From Okapia johnstoni (Eukaryota; Chordata; Mammalia; Artiodactyla; Giraffidae): 64,000 nucleotides of DNA. Under the pieces are notes generated by a model that saw only the letters and a list, made by a program, of their open reading frames with translations, was not told the origin of the DNA and ran no database searches. The stretch covers positions 89,775,001-89,839,000 of the forward strand of contig CM044313.1 of the NCBI GenBank assembly GCA_024291935.2. The letters run 5' to 3'. Below are positions 10,909 through 22,424 of this stretch, in pieces (position 1 is the stretch's first letter; every line of letters starts with the position of its first letter). A program made the translations under genes and the position numbers.

Positions 10909-11319
10909 AAAAATAATTTCTTACTAATTCTGACATTCTTCACTCTGTATAATAGGCTCCAGGTTCATCCACTTCATTAGAACAAACTCAAATGCATTCC
11001 TTTTTATAGCTGAGTAACATTCCATTGTGCATATGTGCCACAACTTATTCATTCATCTGCTGATGGACATCTAGGTTGCTTCCATATCCTGGCTATTGTA
11101 AATAGTGCTGCCAAGAACATTGGGGTACATGTGTCTTTTCTCAATTCTGGTTTTCTGGAGTATAAGGTGGGAGGGATGAAGGGGGTTCAAGATGGAGGGG
11201 ACATATATATACCTATGGCCAGTTCATATTGAAGTATGGCAAAAACCATTACAATACATATAGTAGTAATCCTCCAATTAAAATAAATAAAAATTTAAAA
11301 AGAACAACAAAAATAATTT
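10909..11319 (+). mobile_element. L1 insertion with 5' inversion (twin priming)
   Basis: Two pieces of one ruminant L1. 10920 to about 11145 is antisense ORF2 3' end (complement of the block with cactctgtataataggctcc and tagctgagtaacattccatt). About 11165-11308 is sense 3' UTR (gttcaagatggaggggac, tcctccaattaaaataaat, A-rich tail). The whole is bracketed by the exact 11-bp direct repeat aaaaataattt at 10909-10919 and 11309-11319, preceded by TT, so the site fits the L1 endonuclease preference TT/AAAA. This is the signature of twin priming during target-primed reverse transcription. Confidence 0.85.
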
Positions 11320-11769
11320 GTTTACCTGGGTGAATTTAAGTCCAGTCTTACAATTCAAGGGACAGTTTAGATTGGGTATCATTTATAGCATGACGGCTCT
11401 TAATGAATGAAGGAAAATAGGAAAGGGCATTGAGGCAAGCACTGATTGATAAGTATGCTATTTCAGTTACTTTTAAGTCTTCAAAAAAACAGATTTCCTG
11501 GGGCAAGCAGCAATTTTTTTCATATTGTTTATTCATAGTGTTTTTTTTTTTATGCAAAAACAGGGTAAAACATCTTCTTAGAATTGTTTAGAACTGGCAC
11601 AGGAAAGTGTCATTTCAGTTTTAAAGTGTGTATGTGCAAACTAGAGATTGAAGAAAATGGGAAGAATAAAGTAAGGTTTTTGAAGAAAGAGTCCATTTGT
11701 GGTGACCTCTTTGAAATCAACTTAAGTGTTTTTATTCTGAAATTGCAAAGCAGTCTTGCTACTGAAATA
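11320..11769. other. Unique sequence, no gene seen
   Basis: No repeat or gene recognised. A 75-codon open frame at 11584-11811 has ordinary composition and no motif, and runs into the MIR-like segment. Confidence 0.4.
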
Positions 11770-11940
11770 CATGCTGGATCACAAGTTAGAAGCCCAGATT
11801 GCCAAGTCTAATTCCACCCTCATTAACTCCATGACTTAGTTAAGTGTTTTGAACTCTCTGAGCCTGAGTTTACTTATTTCCTTATGCAAAACAGATCTTA
11901 TACACTTTTAAAATCCTCTTATTTTCTCAATAGATAATAA
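11770..11940 (-). mobile_element. MIR SINE (antisense)
   Basis: Antisense MIR order: ccatgacttagttaagtg (consensus: gtgtgaccttgggcaagt), then ctctgagcctgagtttactt and aacagatcttata. An ancient pan-mammalian tRNA-derived SINE; diverged. Confidence 0.65.
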
Positions 11941-12104
11941 AAATATAGAATATAAACTCTAAATATGACTCCTTAGAGGATGTATGATAGAACATTATTG
12001 GAAGTGAAAAACTGGGATTAACTAGAGAATGTTATGTTTCTTAATGAAGAGTGACTCTTGGAATCGTATTGAAGATAGAGATGGTTCTTTTCTCCATCAC
12101 CCTC

Positions 12105-12230
12105 AGTGTGTGTGTTCATGCTTAGTCAGATCTGACACTTTGTGACCTTGTGGACTGAAACCCACCAGGCTTCTCTGTCCATGAGATTATCCAGGAAAGA
12201 ATACTACCATGAGTTGTCACTTCCTCCTTC
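12105..12230 (-). mobile_element. BovA SINE, older copy
   Basis: Antisense, diverged BovA body (agatctgacactttgtgac to gttgtcacttcctcctt). A younger BovA2 dimer has inserted just beyond its end at 12246. Confidence 0.8.
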
Positions 12231-12233
12231 AAA

Positions 12234-12539
12234 ATCTCACTGTATGCTGCTGCTGCTGCTGCTGCTAAGTCTCTTCAGTCGTGTCCGACTCTATGCGACC
12301 CCAGAGATGGCCGCCCACCAGGCTCCCCCCTCCCTGGGATTCTCCAGGCAAGAGTACTGGAGTAGGTTGCCGTTTCCTTCTCCAAGGCATGAAAGTGAAA
12401 AGTGAAAGTGAAGTCGCTCAGTTGTGTCTGACTCCTAGCGACCCCATGGAGTGCAGCCTACCAGGCTCCTGCATCCGTGGGATTTTCCAGGCAAGAGGAC
12501 TGGAGTGGGTTGCCATTGCCTTCTCCCATCTCACTGTAT
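12234..12539 (-). mobile_element. BovA2 dimer with 12-bp TSD
   Basis: Two BovA bodies in tandem, antisense, joined by the linker gaaagtgaaaagtgaaagtg. The insert (12246-12527) is bracketed by the exact direct repeat atctcactgtat at 12234-12245 and 12528-12539. It starts with a (GCT)n tail at 12246-12264. Low divergence and the perfect duplication indicate a fairly young insertion; the machinery was probably BovB. Confidence 0.95.
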
Positions 12540-12721
12540 ACATTAGTATAAAATATTGTGACCTCTCCATTGACCACTGTAAGTAAATAGATAAATAAAT
12601 ATTAGGCTGTTGTAACTGTGAACATTGTCATTGAATGGATGAACAAATCTTGGAACTAAAAAAGATGATGTCAGGTTCTAGTATTGTTAAAACAAACAAA
12701 GTACACCAGCCTTGCTTGTAT

Positions 12722-12950
12722 GTGTGTACTTAGTCACTTAGTCATCTCCAACTCTTGAGTCATGTCTGAGTCTTTGAAACCCCACGGACCATATTCCACC
12801 AGGCTCCTCTATCCATGGGATTCTCCAGGCAAGAATACTGAAGTGGATTGCCATTTCCTCCTCCAGGAGACCTTCCCACGCTAGGGATGAAACCCAAGTC
12901 TTTCCTGAATTGCAGGCAGATTCTTTAACATCTGTACCACCAGGAAGCTC
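12722..12950 (-). mobile_element. Bov-tA SINE
   Basis: Antisense Bov-tA with body and head (gcaggcagattctttaacat, accaccaggaagc). The 5' side carries a small internal duplication of the gactctttg-like block (ccaactcttgagtcatgtct). Flanks agccttgcttg and aggcttgctta hint at a mutated target-site duplication. Confidence 0.9.
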
Positions 12951-12959
12951 AACACAAGG

Positions 12960-14189
12960 CTTGCTTAATACTATTCAATTATTCCTAATAAGGGAATTCT
13001 TACTTTTATAAGAAAAAGAGGACAGGCTCTGCCAAACACAAACTGTATGATAAATGGATGTTAGAGACGTCCGTATAATGTTTAATCTTGACTTTTGTAA
13101 TTTACTGCTTTCTAGTTTTTTCTTTTGGGTATAATTTTTGTATAATTATTTACTTTCTGCCAGTTGGGATGCAGGGTATCATGCACACACTGCTGCTTCT
13201 GATAGAAACTGTGGGTGGTTCTATTTAGAGATACTCTTACAGAATGGTCTAAGATATTTGCCAGAACAGCGACAGTGTTTTAGAAGTAATTTGGTTTACT
13301 TCTGTTACACGCTAGATAAATAGCACCCTATAATGTGCACTGTTAATGTTGCGCTTATTTAGCACAGTTAGTGCTGAGCTCCACTCCTGTCCTTTCCTCT
13401 CATAGTTCTATGGTACCTGGATGCCAGGGAGTTTGTGTAGCAGGTATCAGCTGCTGCCTATGTTATCAGTCTCCAGCAGGGCTTCTGTTAATTATCTTGC
13501 CACAGTGTCTGAGGCAGATAGCGATCTTTCCTAAAGAGCAGGCAGATTTAAAGAGGCAGAATTAATTAAAATTGATTCACACATTCTGTCATGTAGAGGT
13601 CTGCGGGGAGCCGTTCTTTCCTACACCCCTCTTCACTTCAGGATGTTGTACAACATGGTACAGGTGGGAATCCCTACCATGGAATACTAATTATGGAGCT
13701 TGAATGGGACTAGCCACAGTGATTGGCAGTGTAATGCATGAAAAGGTTTTAAAATTTACTTCATTTAAGGGATTTCTTGAGGGACCAATTCTTTCATCTA
13801 ACTTTTATAAGTGGTTACTGAGAGGTTGACAAAGCTGAAAATCCAAGGTCACTAAGGATTATCAAAAGAGTTACCAATGAATTACCCATTTTAATAGTTG
13901 GTTGTTCATTGCTGTAGACTTTAAAAAGACACGTGAAGTATTTGAAAGAAAGGTAACAGAAATATAAGTGTATTGATGTGTGTTAACAATTTTTTATTTT
14001 TTCAAATGAGTCAATTATAGAATCTATATCCTAATATGGAGAAATGACTAATCAGAAATTAACTGGATAATCACATAAACTTTTATAGTACATGTAACTA
14101 ATCATTACCAATTTCTATCAGACTGTGAAAGGATATTATCTTTAGTAAAAAATTAATAATTATCTAATCCTGGAGACCAGGGGTTATGT
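12960..14189. other. Repeat-free stretch, possible conserved non-coding DNA
   Basis: No repeat family recognised over about 1.2 kb, with more balanced base composition at 13140-13720 than its neighbours and a ttaattaaaattgattcac homeodomain-type AT core near 13561. Open frames of 61 and 64 codons at 13138-13323 and 13371-13565 show no domain. A regulatory role is only a guess. Confidence 0.35.
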
Positions 14190-14480
14190 TTTTCTTAACC
14201 AACTTTGATATCCCTCTAAGCTGGTGTAACAAAGAAACCCCAAACATTTAAGCAGGATACATACTACCTTTTATGTAGCTGATCCAAAGATTTAAATAGC
14301 ATATAGGCTCACATGTAACTGCTCATAGAACAGGGCTTCAGGAATGTTAGTGGGTCATCTTCATCTTCAATACAGTTTTTCTCTGTGACTCCTGGTCCTA
14401 CCCTCACAACTGCAGGGGGAATAAAAGTTACATATGGTTCATGAGGGGATATTACCTCCAGGAAGGAAAGAGGCTTCCCT
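14190..14480 (-). mobile_element. Possible ancient repeat, family unassigned
   Basis: The text ctggtgtaacaaagaaacccc, followed by toned-down gcagg and ctccttcc-like phrases, resembles the antisense end of old LTR or LINE repeats (consensus: gctgtaacaaagagacccc). Too diverged to name. Confidence 0.3.
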
Positions 14481-14866
14481 GCTTTTAAGAAATAGGACCC
14501 TAAACTTGTAAGTATCGCCTTTTGTTTTCATGTCATTAACCAATTCTCAGTCAAATGCTGCTATCCAGGTAAGTGCACATTTACATGGAGGAAGCAGGGG
14601 GTGAATATAGGAAAACAGCTAGATGAATAAGAAATGCAAAACTAAAAGAAACAATTTCAAAGAAATGGAAAACTTAATGATGGCCTGAGCTTTCCTTATG
14701 ATTCTCATGATTTCACTTTTATATATTAAGAACTCTTTTCAGAGTAATAAATATAATATGGAAGGTAAATCATGATTTAGATAACAAAATATGTCACATG
14801 AACTATTCTTTCTTTTTCATGTAGCTAACGGATGTCCAGAAATAATATTTTAGATATTCAATGTAT
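14481..14866. other. AT-rich stretch, no gene seen
   Basis: No repeat family or gene recognised. Confidence 0.4.
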
Positions 14867-15079
14867 GCATGCACGCTGTCACTTCAGTCGTGTCCGACTC
14901 TGTGCGATCCTATGGACAGCAGCCCACCAGGCTCCTCTGTCCACAGGATTCTCTAGGCAAGAATACTGGAGTGGGTTTCCATTTCCTTCTCCAAGAGATC
15001 TTCCTGACCCAGGGATTGAACCTGGGTCTCCTACATTGCGGGCAGATTCTTTACTATTGGAGACTCCCTGGGAAGCCTG
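14867..15079 (-). mobile_element. Bov-tA SINE
   Basis: Antisense Bov-tA close to consensus: cttcagtcgtgtccgactct retains two CpGs, then gaatactggagtgggtttcc, then the head with the box-B complement gattgaacctgggtctcc and gactccctgggaagcc. No clear target-site duplication. Confidence 0.93.
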
Positions 15080-15524
15080 CCAGACTTAGAGGCTATTATT
15101 CTTCCCATTGTTATGTTAAAATTAGATTTGGAATGTATTTTAATTTATTCCAGCTTCAATTAAGATAATAAGGAATAAGTCCATCCTCCTAAAGATAATA
15201 CAATAATTTAAATGATGCAATTTTATTTAAGTAAAATAATATGTATTAATATACATAAATTAAGAATGTTTAGAAAATATCTCAAAGTGCCAGGAAAAGT
15301 ATATTTAATACATATCTTCAGTTTAATAATCACAACAGAATTTGAAGGTTTTATTTTTCTTTAAACTTCAATGATATTAACAAATCATGGATATTCTCAA
15401 AGCCAATGACCTACAAATTATTTAATAGTAAAAGAAAAATAATTTCTATGAATAAGATACATTATATATATTGGAATTATAATGGAATAAAATATTTGCT
15501 GACCTGTAATTCATAAAAAGAATT
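15080..15524. other. AT-rich stretch, no gene seen
   Basis: No repeat family or gene recognised. Confidence 0.45.
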
Positions 15525-15670
15525 TCCTTTAGCACCTTTCAGTCATCAATACCACAGCTCTAAATTGGTACCAATATTTCCCCAAATTATAAATGGAGAA
15601 GCTGAGGTTGAGAGCAGTTAACCTACTTAGCAGCATTAATGATGGGTAATTAAGAATCAGGTCAATATTT
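15525..15670 (+). mobile_element. Possible MIR SINE
   Basis: Sense MIR-like core: atttccccaaattataaatgg then gagaagctgaggttgagagc and agttaacctacttagcagc (consensus: gaggctcagagaggttaag). Diverged. Confidence 0.5.
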
Positions 15671-16150
15671 GCAAATCAAATGTTCTTGGTGATATTTCAA
15701 AGTATTACTTCTACATTTCTGTGCTTTTCCACCTTCAAAATTTTATATAAGAATGCATTATTTTCTTCACTGTTTTAAAAGAGTAAAATGACTAGGAAAA
15801 AAATCCTAGTACAAAACTTAAACTGCAGCATTTAAGATTTTAAATGAGATTCTCAGAATTTTCATGTATTATCAACATAAAGTTCAACAATGCACTTACA
15901 GCTAACAAGTTCTCTTTGACCTTATCAATATAGGGAACTCATATGATATTAAAAACACCAAACACACATTAGCATATGATATTTCACATAAAAACTAGTA
16001 AATGCAACAATAGGATGAACAAGTAACTATGATGAACAATATTAGAAAACTGTACTAGGAAACTTTGATTTCAGATTTGTCATACATTAAATATTTTCTG
16101 AATGAAGCAAGTAACCATAAAGTTGCAATGAGTAAAAATTAATTGACCTA
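15671..16150. other. AT-rich stretch, no gene seen
   Basis: No repeat family or gene recognised. Confidence 0.45.
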
Positions 16151-16389
16151 AAGAATATATAGGGATTTCCCTGGCAGTCCAGTGATTGAGACTCCACATT
16201 CCCAATGCAGGGAGACTAGGTTCAATGCCTAATCTGGGAACTAAATCTCACATTCCTCAACTAAAGATCCTACATGCTGCATGCTGCAACTAAAAATGGT
16301 CTTGCATGTAGAAACTAAGACGTGGCCCAGCCAAATAAAAAATATATATGTGTATATATATATATATGTTTTTTTTTTAAGAATATATA
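16151..16389 (+). mobile_element. tRNA-Glu-type cetartiodactyl SINE with 11-bp TSD
   Basis: Sense element at 16162-16378: gggatttccctggcagtcc head, box-B-like ggttcaatgcc, body with ggaactaaatctcacattcc and ggcccagccaaataaaa, then a (TA)n/T-rich tail. No BovA body, so this is the older CHR/SINE2-type rather than Bov-tA. Exact direct repeats aagaatatata lie at 16151-16161 and 16379-16389. L1-type mobilisation is likely from the tail. Confidence 0.88.
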
Positions 16390-16615
16390 CTACAAAGGAC
16401 ATTAAAAAACAGTACTAGGTACCTTACCTTAGATTCAGATTTGCTTCTTCATCAAGAAAGTTCTAATTTCAAACCCAGTGTTTTCTGATAGAGATTATCC
16501 TCTGTAACTGAAATAGGGGGGAAAAAAAAAGGCAAGACAATAAGGGGCATTTATATTTAATGCCAGGATTAGGCAGAGGATGCCTTCTCCTCTCCGCTCC
16601 ATCTACTATATAATA

Positions 16616-16805
16616 TGTTAGTTGTTCAGTCATGTCCCACTCTTTGTGACCCCATGGACTGTAGCCCACCAGGCTCCTCTGTCCATGGGATTATCCAGGC
16701 AAGAATACTGGAGTGGGTTACCATTTCCTTCTCCAGGGGATCTTCCCAACCCAGAGATCGAACTTGGGTCTCCTACATTGCAGGCAGATTCTTTATCATC
16801 TGAGG
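16616..16805 (-). mobile_element. Bov-tA SINE, head truncated
   Basis: Antisense Bov-tA near consensus (gactctttgtgaccccatgg, ggattatccaggcaagaata) with the head ending at tttatcatctgagg, before the usual ccaccagggaagcc. Confidence 0.92.
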
Positions 16806-17063
16806 CAAAGAGGGTCACAAGTAAGATGACTACATTTAAATATGTGTATAGATGTATAATTTGTGGCTACAAATTTTAGCCAGTTTCTTTGACTTCAGTC
16901 TTTTCCCCTTCAGGCCATTTACCACACTCTTGGCAGGCTTGTGCAGCTACTATTTCCTTGTGTACATTCTACTTCCAGTCTCCTTCTCTCCTTCTCTCTT
17001 TCTTGATCATTCTACTCCTTTGGATCTCACCTTAGGCTCACCACTAACCAGATCCCTCCTATT
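16806..17063. other. Pyrimidine-rich unique stretch
   Basis: C/T-rich text with short tandem ctccttctctccttctctct at 16980-17000. No gene seen; a faint L2-like flavour is not enough for a call. Confidence 0.4.
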
Positions 17064-17260
17064 TCCACAGAGAATTGTTGCTGTTCCATTACTAAGTCAT
17101 GTCTGACTCTTTGCAACCCCATCGACTGCAGCACACCAGGGTCCTCTGTCCTCTACTATCTCCTGGAGTTAGCTCAACTCATGTCCGTTGAGTCAGTGAT
17201 GCTATTTAACCATCTCATCCTCTGCTGCCCTTCTCCTTTTGCCTTCAATCCACAGATAAT
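17064..17260 (-). mobile_element. BovB LINE 3' end with TSD
   Basis: A short antisense BovB (17076-17248), 5'-truncated after the block whose complement encodes the LSKLRELV region. Direct repeats tccacagagaat (17064-17075) and tccacagataat (17249-17260) match at 11 of 12 positions. The tail is TTG/GTT-rich rather than (TTCAG)n. Confidence 0.88.
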
Positions 17261-18169
17261 CCATAATCCCTATTCTCCCCACCATCTGGAATTCTCACCA
17301 CACTGTTTTGTTTTCCCCTGTTCACTTATCTGAACTCCCCTGTTATGACTCTGGATCCAGAGACACTGTTTTGGATTGTTACCCTACTTTCCAGAAAAGA
17401 CTATTACAAACATTAATTTTGCAAACACACGTATATTTTCTCTTGTCAACTGTCACACATTGTAATGGCTTTATTAGCCGAATTTCTAAAAATTTTCACG
17501 TTGTTTGCTGGTATATTTTACTGATTCAATTGCTTCCATAAAATGGTCTTCATTATTTTGGTTTGATAATGGATGATTGCCAGGTTATTTTTGTCATTAA
17601 AATTACTAAGTCATAGACAAGTGCTCTTGGCTTCAAATAATCAATCTGGATGCTTCACTTCAATGAGGCATCACAAGCTTAAGGATTGCTTAATAATAGA
17701 TTTGAAGTTTATAAAAAGAATGTATGGATGATGGTAAACAGCTGTTTCCCTTTTCATTAACAGGAAAAAAATGAAAAATAGGCATAATAATTGTAATAGA
17801 AGGGCTTCAAGTTAGATAGTAGTTAGGGATTTTTATTTCTTCAGTCTTTTGTTAACAACAACAAAAAAGAAATGTTTTTGAAATTTTGTAAGGGTTAAGA
17901 GAATAGTCATGTTTCTCAAAGTTAAAATTTAGAGGCATGAAATAGAATTAATTTAAGGGACTTATCTTCTGATCTCCAACAATATATATATTTCCACTAT
18001 TTCTTTTTCTTTCCATTCCTTCCATTTCAACTGAATTCTAGTACCTTGCAATATGCTTCTAATAGCAATTTTGGTTTCTATACTTTCTCCTCTTCCATTT
18101 GCCCAACACATAATGTTAAATTGTTTTATTTGTAAAGCATATTAGACCATCCTGCTGCTGCAAATATTC
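17261..18169. other. Unique stretch, no gene seen
   Basis: No repeat family or gene recognised; AT-rich after 17400. Confidence 0.45.
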
Positions 18170-18530
18170 AAGTACCTTTGCTCTGCATTTAAAATAAAAT
18201 CCAAACTCCTCATCAAGGCCTACAAGATCCAATGCCATTTGTCCTTCGTTTCACCAACTAATCACTCCCTCACTCAACATATTCAAATCATTGAATTTCT
18301 TTCCATTACTTACGTTCATCAAACTTCTTCATAGCTTAGTCTTTATAATCAGGGTTATGCCTGAACGTGCACCCTTCTCCCGTGGTCTTAACATATCTGG
18401 CTGTTTCTCATCAGATGTCTGCCAAAACATCACCTGTTCATGAAATATTTGGTGGTCATTCCAATCTAGCTAAGGCTGCTTCTTTTCTGTTCTTCTTGCT
18501 TTATTTCTTCTATGCAAATTAACACTGAAA
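18170..18530 (+). mobile_element. L2 LINE 3' region
   Basis: Sense L2-like order: aaataaaatccaaactcctc, aaggcctacaagatccaatg (consensus: tggcctacaagaccct), then a c-rich middle and ggtggtcattccaatctagc near the 3' end. An ancient CR1-clade LINE, long dead. Confidence 0.65.
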
Positions 18531-18582
18531 AAATCATCATGTATTTAGGCGTTCATATGTCTACTGTTTTCCTTGCGAGTCC

Positions 18583-18797
18583 ACAAGTGAGTGAAAGACA
18601 CTTAGTAATGTCTGATTTTTTGCAACCCCGTGGACTATAGCCTGCAAGGCTCCTCTGTTCGTAGAATTCTCCAGGCAAGAATACTGGAGTGGGTAGCCAT
18701 TCCATTCTCCAGGGAAATCTTCTTGACCCAGCGATCAAGCCTGGATTTCCCACATTTCAAGCATAGTCTATTGTCTGAGCCATAAAGGAAGTCCCCA
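18583..18797 (-). mobile_element. Bov-tA SINE
   Basis: Antisense Bov-tA: ttttttgcaaccccgtggac, gaattctccaggcaagaata, head ending gagccataaaggaagtcccc. Flanks gagtccacaag and aagtccccagg are weakly alike. Moderately diverged. Confidence 0.92.
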
Positions 18798-18799
18798 GG

Positions 18800-20030
18800 A
18801 GAGAAGTTTTCTCTTTTCACAACAGCATCCTCAGAACTTAAAAGAAAGAGTACACATAGCTAAATAGATGAACATTTGTGGCAAGTCTCATATTTAGAGC
18901 ACCGCTAGACCCAAGAAACAAAAGGAGAAGGCATAATGCTTCATGAAAATCATTGTTAATGCAGGTTTCATACTTTCTTTGAAAGTTTAATTATTGAAGT
19001 CACTCTACTGTTAATTAATTTAGTACATGTACATTAAGGTGTTTTTTTTTTCCTGAAATGTTCTATATTAACAAATATTAAAAGAATCTCTGTGGGTATT
19101 TGAGTGCAAACATTTTCTCTAATGGGACTACCCATGGAGAAAATTTTATAAATCTATGTGTAAGACAATATTAATTGTACCTGCCATGAAGCAAAAACAA
19201 AATAAATAGTAGCTGTTGCTGTAACAGAATAGCTGGTTTAATAGCTTGTACTAGATTTGCTGCTTTTTCATTTGAACATCTCTACATGGAAATGATATCA
19301 ATTAACTTAAACATTACAGCTTCTGTGAGCTGACTGTGTTTACTCTTGTAGCTTTTCAGTTTAAAAAAAAATAAGAGTATAGCATCTTCTATGTACAGAA
19401 TATCATCCAAATAGAATTTTGTGTACCAATAGTCTTCCCACAGTGGTTATATAATATTTATGTACACATAATGACACTTTATTATTCCACAAATAACAAA
19501 TGTGTACAGGAGCATCTTATCATAAGTGTTCAAATAAACTATGATCAAGATATTACTGTGAAGTGTTATAAAATTATTGGATATATTTTGCTAGCTGGAA
19601 GCATACCCAAAACCAAATAACTTCAGAATTATCAGTGAACACATGGCTTTGATATATCTGAATAATCAACTGAAACTGCTTGCAAGCTGCTTCCAAATGG
19701 GTAGAGGAAACAGTAATATTCTATATAATTGTTCTATTCTTTTTTTAAAATTTTGATCAATCTCCAGAGGCTAACAGTTATTTTTATCTATAAAATCACA
19801 ATTTATATGACATCTATAGAAGTGATATTAATTAAGTTATTACGTGAAAATACTCATTGATGTGAAAGACTTTTAGCAGTAAGGTGGCATGACCGAAGGA
19901 CCAACTGAGAACATACACTCTGGGGAAGACGAGATCAGATACCTTGAAGACACTGTATATCTTCGTCATGATATAATGATTTCATCTTTGTGAATTTCTC
20001 TATTGCTCATATATTCTCAAAAAGGGATCA
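18800..20030. other. AT-rich stretch, no gene seen
   Basis: No repeat family recognised over 1.2 kb. Short T run near 19043. No convincing open frame. Confidence 0.45.
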
Positions 20031-20032
20031 AT

Positions 20033-20262
20033 GGGCTTCCAAGGTGGTGCTAGTGGTAAAGAGGCCTGCTGCCAAAGCCGAGACCTAAAAGATGTGGGTT
20101 CGTTCCCTGGGTCAGGAAAATTCCCATCCCCTGGAGGAGGAAATGGCAACCCACTCCAGCATTCTTGCCAGGAGAATCCCATGGACAGAGGAGCCTGGCA
20201 GGGATAGTCCACTGGGTCACAAACAGTCAGACACAATTGAAGCAACTTAGTACACACACATC
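20033..20262 (+). mobile_element. Bov-tA SINE
   Basis: Sense Bov-tA: ggcttccaaggtggtgctag head (the CpG of the CTCF-like core has decayed to TG), box-B-like gggttcgttccctgg, body to cagtcagacacaattgaagc and a CA-rich tail. Confidence 0.93.
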
Positions 20263-20918
20263 AGCTCTCATGAGTGATCTCAGAAACATGCTTAGATGAG
20301 TGCTCTCTTAAAGAAATATTTCCTTGTATCTTAGCTCCTGTATGAGCTATGAGCCAAATCTCTTTCCTGAAAGTTACATCATTCATTTGTCCTTTCTTTC
20401 CCTTTTTGATTCCTCTGATTATCCTCCATACATCACTAGTCATTTGTTATCTCAACTTTTTGAAATTCAAAATTATTTTATTTCTTAGTTCTTATCCCAG
20501 GGATATAAACCTTGACCTCATGTTTTCACTAATTCTTATTTCATAGTAAATGTTTCCATACCATTAAATGTTAACTAAATGTTAACTGCCACAAATCTAT
20601 ATACTCCATTGAAATCTTTCTTCTGAGTTTCAGACTCACATATGCAGGGGTCAGATGGCTTCACCTTCATATCTTTAAGGTGCTTTACTGTTTTTCTGTT
20701 GAAAACCTAACTCTTTTTTCCCTTTTTTTCCCAATCTACTTCTAAGCCTAAGTTCTCTACTTCAGCTGTATCGTTAGTATCCCAAAGTACATGATCTGTT
20801 ATAGTTTACATCAATCCATCTCTTATCTGGCCCTCTATTAGTTAGTCACTAACTTTTCATTCTGACTTAGAAACAGTTCTTTGGACTTTAGCTCTTACCC
20901 CATTACATCTCATGGCCT
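20263..20918. other. Unique stretch, no gene seen
   Basis: No gene recognised. C/T-rich patches could belong to an old L2-like element but I cannot support it. Confidence 0.4.
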
Positions 20919-20934
20919 ATTATATATATATGTA

Positions 20935-21006
<72 letters not shown>
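20919..21006 (+). repeat. Compound (TA)n(TG)n(TA)n microsatellite
   Basis: A short TA run, about ten TG units from 20935, then about 25 TA units to 21006. Expected to be highly length-variable and error-prone in assembly. The long TA part can extrude a hairpin. Confidence 0.97.
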
Positions 21007-21013
<7 letters not shown>

Positions 21014-21046
21014 TTATTTAGCTTTATTCCATTACTGTTATCATGA

Positions 21047-21260
21047 GGGCTTCCTAGGTGATTCAGTGGTAAAGAATCCCCCTGTCAATGCAGGAAATGT
21101 GAGTTCAATCCCTGGCTCAGAAAGATCCCCTGGAATAAGAAATGGCAGCCCACTCCAGTATTCTTGCTTGGAAAATCCCATGGATAGAGGAAGTTACAGG
21201 AAGTCTACTGTCCACAGGGTCACAAAGAGTTGAACTTGACTGAGCACCCACACACGAGCA
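21047..21260 (+). mobile_element. Bov-tA SINE
   Basis: Sense Bov-tA: gggcttcctaggtgattcag head, ttcaatccctggctcag, body cactccagtattcttgcttg to gttgaacttgactgagcacc. Confidence 0.93.
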
Positions 21261-21284
21261 CGAGATCCTTTTCTGTGGACTACT

Positions 21285-21560
21285 GCCAAGGCTTTTTAAT
21301 TGGATTCTCTGCCCATTGTTCCTACCTATCCAAATCCAATTACTTTTATGATACAGAATATAAATCAAATGTTACCCATAGTTTAAAGACTTCAGGTAGC
21401 TAGCTATTAGGTACAATATAAAGTCTAATTTCCTCTACATGATAACCAGGTCCTCCACACTTTGAACAGTTATCCACTTCAGTGCCGTTTGCTGTGGTTT
21501 TCCATGTTCAAGTCCCAATTTAAAGAGTACAGTATACATTTTTCTTCACAAGAAAATATA
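21285..21560 (+). mobile_element. Possible L2 LINE fragment
   Basis: Phrases ttggattctctgcccattg, aatataaagtctaatttcct and accaggtcctccacactttg follow the order of an L2-type 3' region. A better L2 3' end at 22735-22890 may be its continuation. Confidence 0.4.
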
Positions 21561-22424
21561 GGGCACTAGTTAGAAATGCTTCATCAGAGGGTGACATTTA
21601 AGACATAAAACAGTTTAGGAGTATGTGGTGAGTGAAGGAGTAAGAAGATGAGAATTCTTATGAGTTGGGAAATTTTATGTGTGTACAGATGAGAATGTGC
21701 GAGTTTACATAACTCAGAACTAAAAGTACCATGACATACATAGACTGTCTATTTGTAGTTGGCTGTGTACATGTCGTGTGACATATGTTTACATTTCTAA
21801 ACAAGTGGGGATGAAGAAGTCTATTTCTCAATGCTTATTTTTATATTTCCCCAAAATTCAGTTTGCCTTTTATGCCATGAAGTATTTACCTTAAGTGTTT
21901 GGAGAAAAACAGTTACATGCAAAATAGTTATTTAAAAACTTTTTCTTTTCCCATTTGGATTTCCTAGAGTACAGAATACAACTATATTCTACTCTTACTA
22001 GTAAAACAGATTGGATTTAACTTAAAAAATATAAATCATTGTTTTTCTAGGTAGTAAATCTATGACATTTCTTCCTTAGTTTCATTGTCTCATCTCTCTT
22101 TTAGCATTTTAGATCTGCAAGACTATTAAATCATTCACTGTAGACTAAAGAGAACTTGGGGAAACATCTAATATCCAATTAGGTTATTTTACACTTCATC
22201 AAAATATGAACTGTTCCAGCTTTGCGAAACGCTCGTTAGGCATTCTGTGAGTCAAAGAAGTCCAAGATAGTAGGAAATTCTCTAACATCATGACCTGATG
22301 GTCTTTTGCAGACTTATTTCTCCCCGGACCTTCAGGTATCTCTCTCACTGAGCCCATAATCTGAAAGTGCCAGGCCTGCCTGCCTCTGTGCTCTAGATTG
22401 AGCCATTGCTTCCGCTTACATAGC
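21561..22424. other. Unique stretch, no gene seen
   Basis: No repeat family recognised. An 83-codon minus-strand open frame (22199-22450) runs from the mariner-like end leftwards. It has no D,D34D-type catalytic layout that I can see and I do not call it a gene. Confidence 0.4.
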
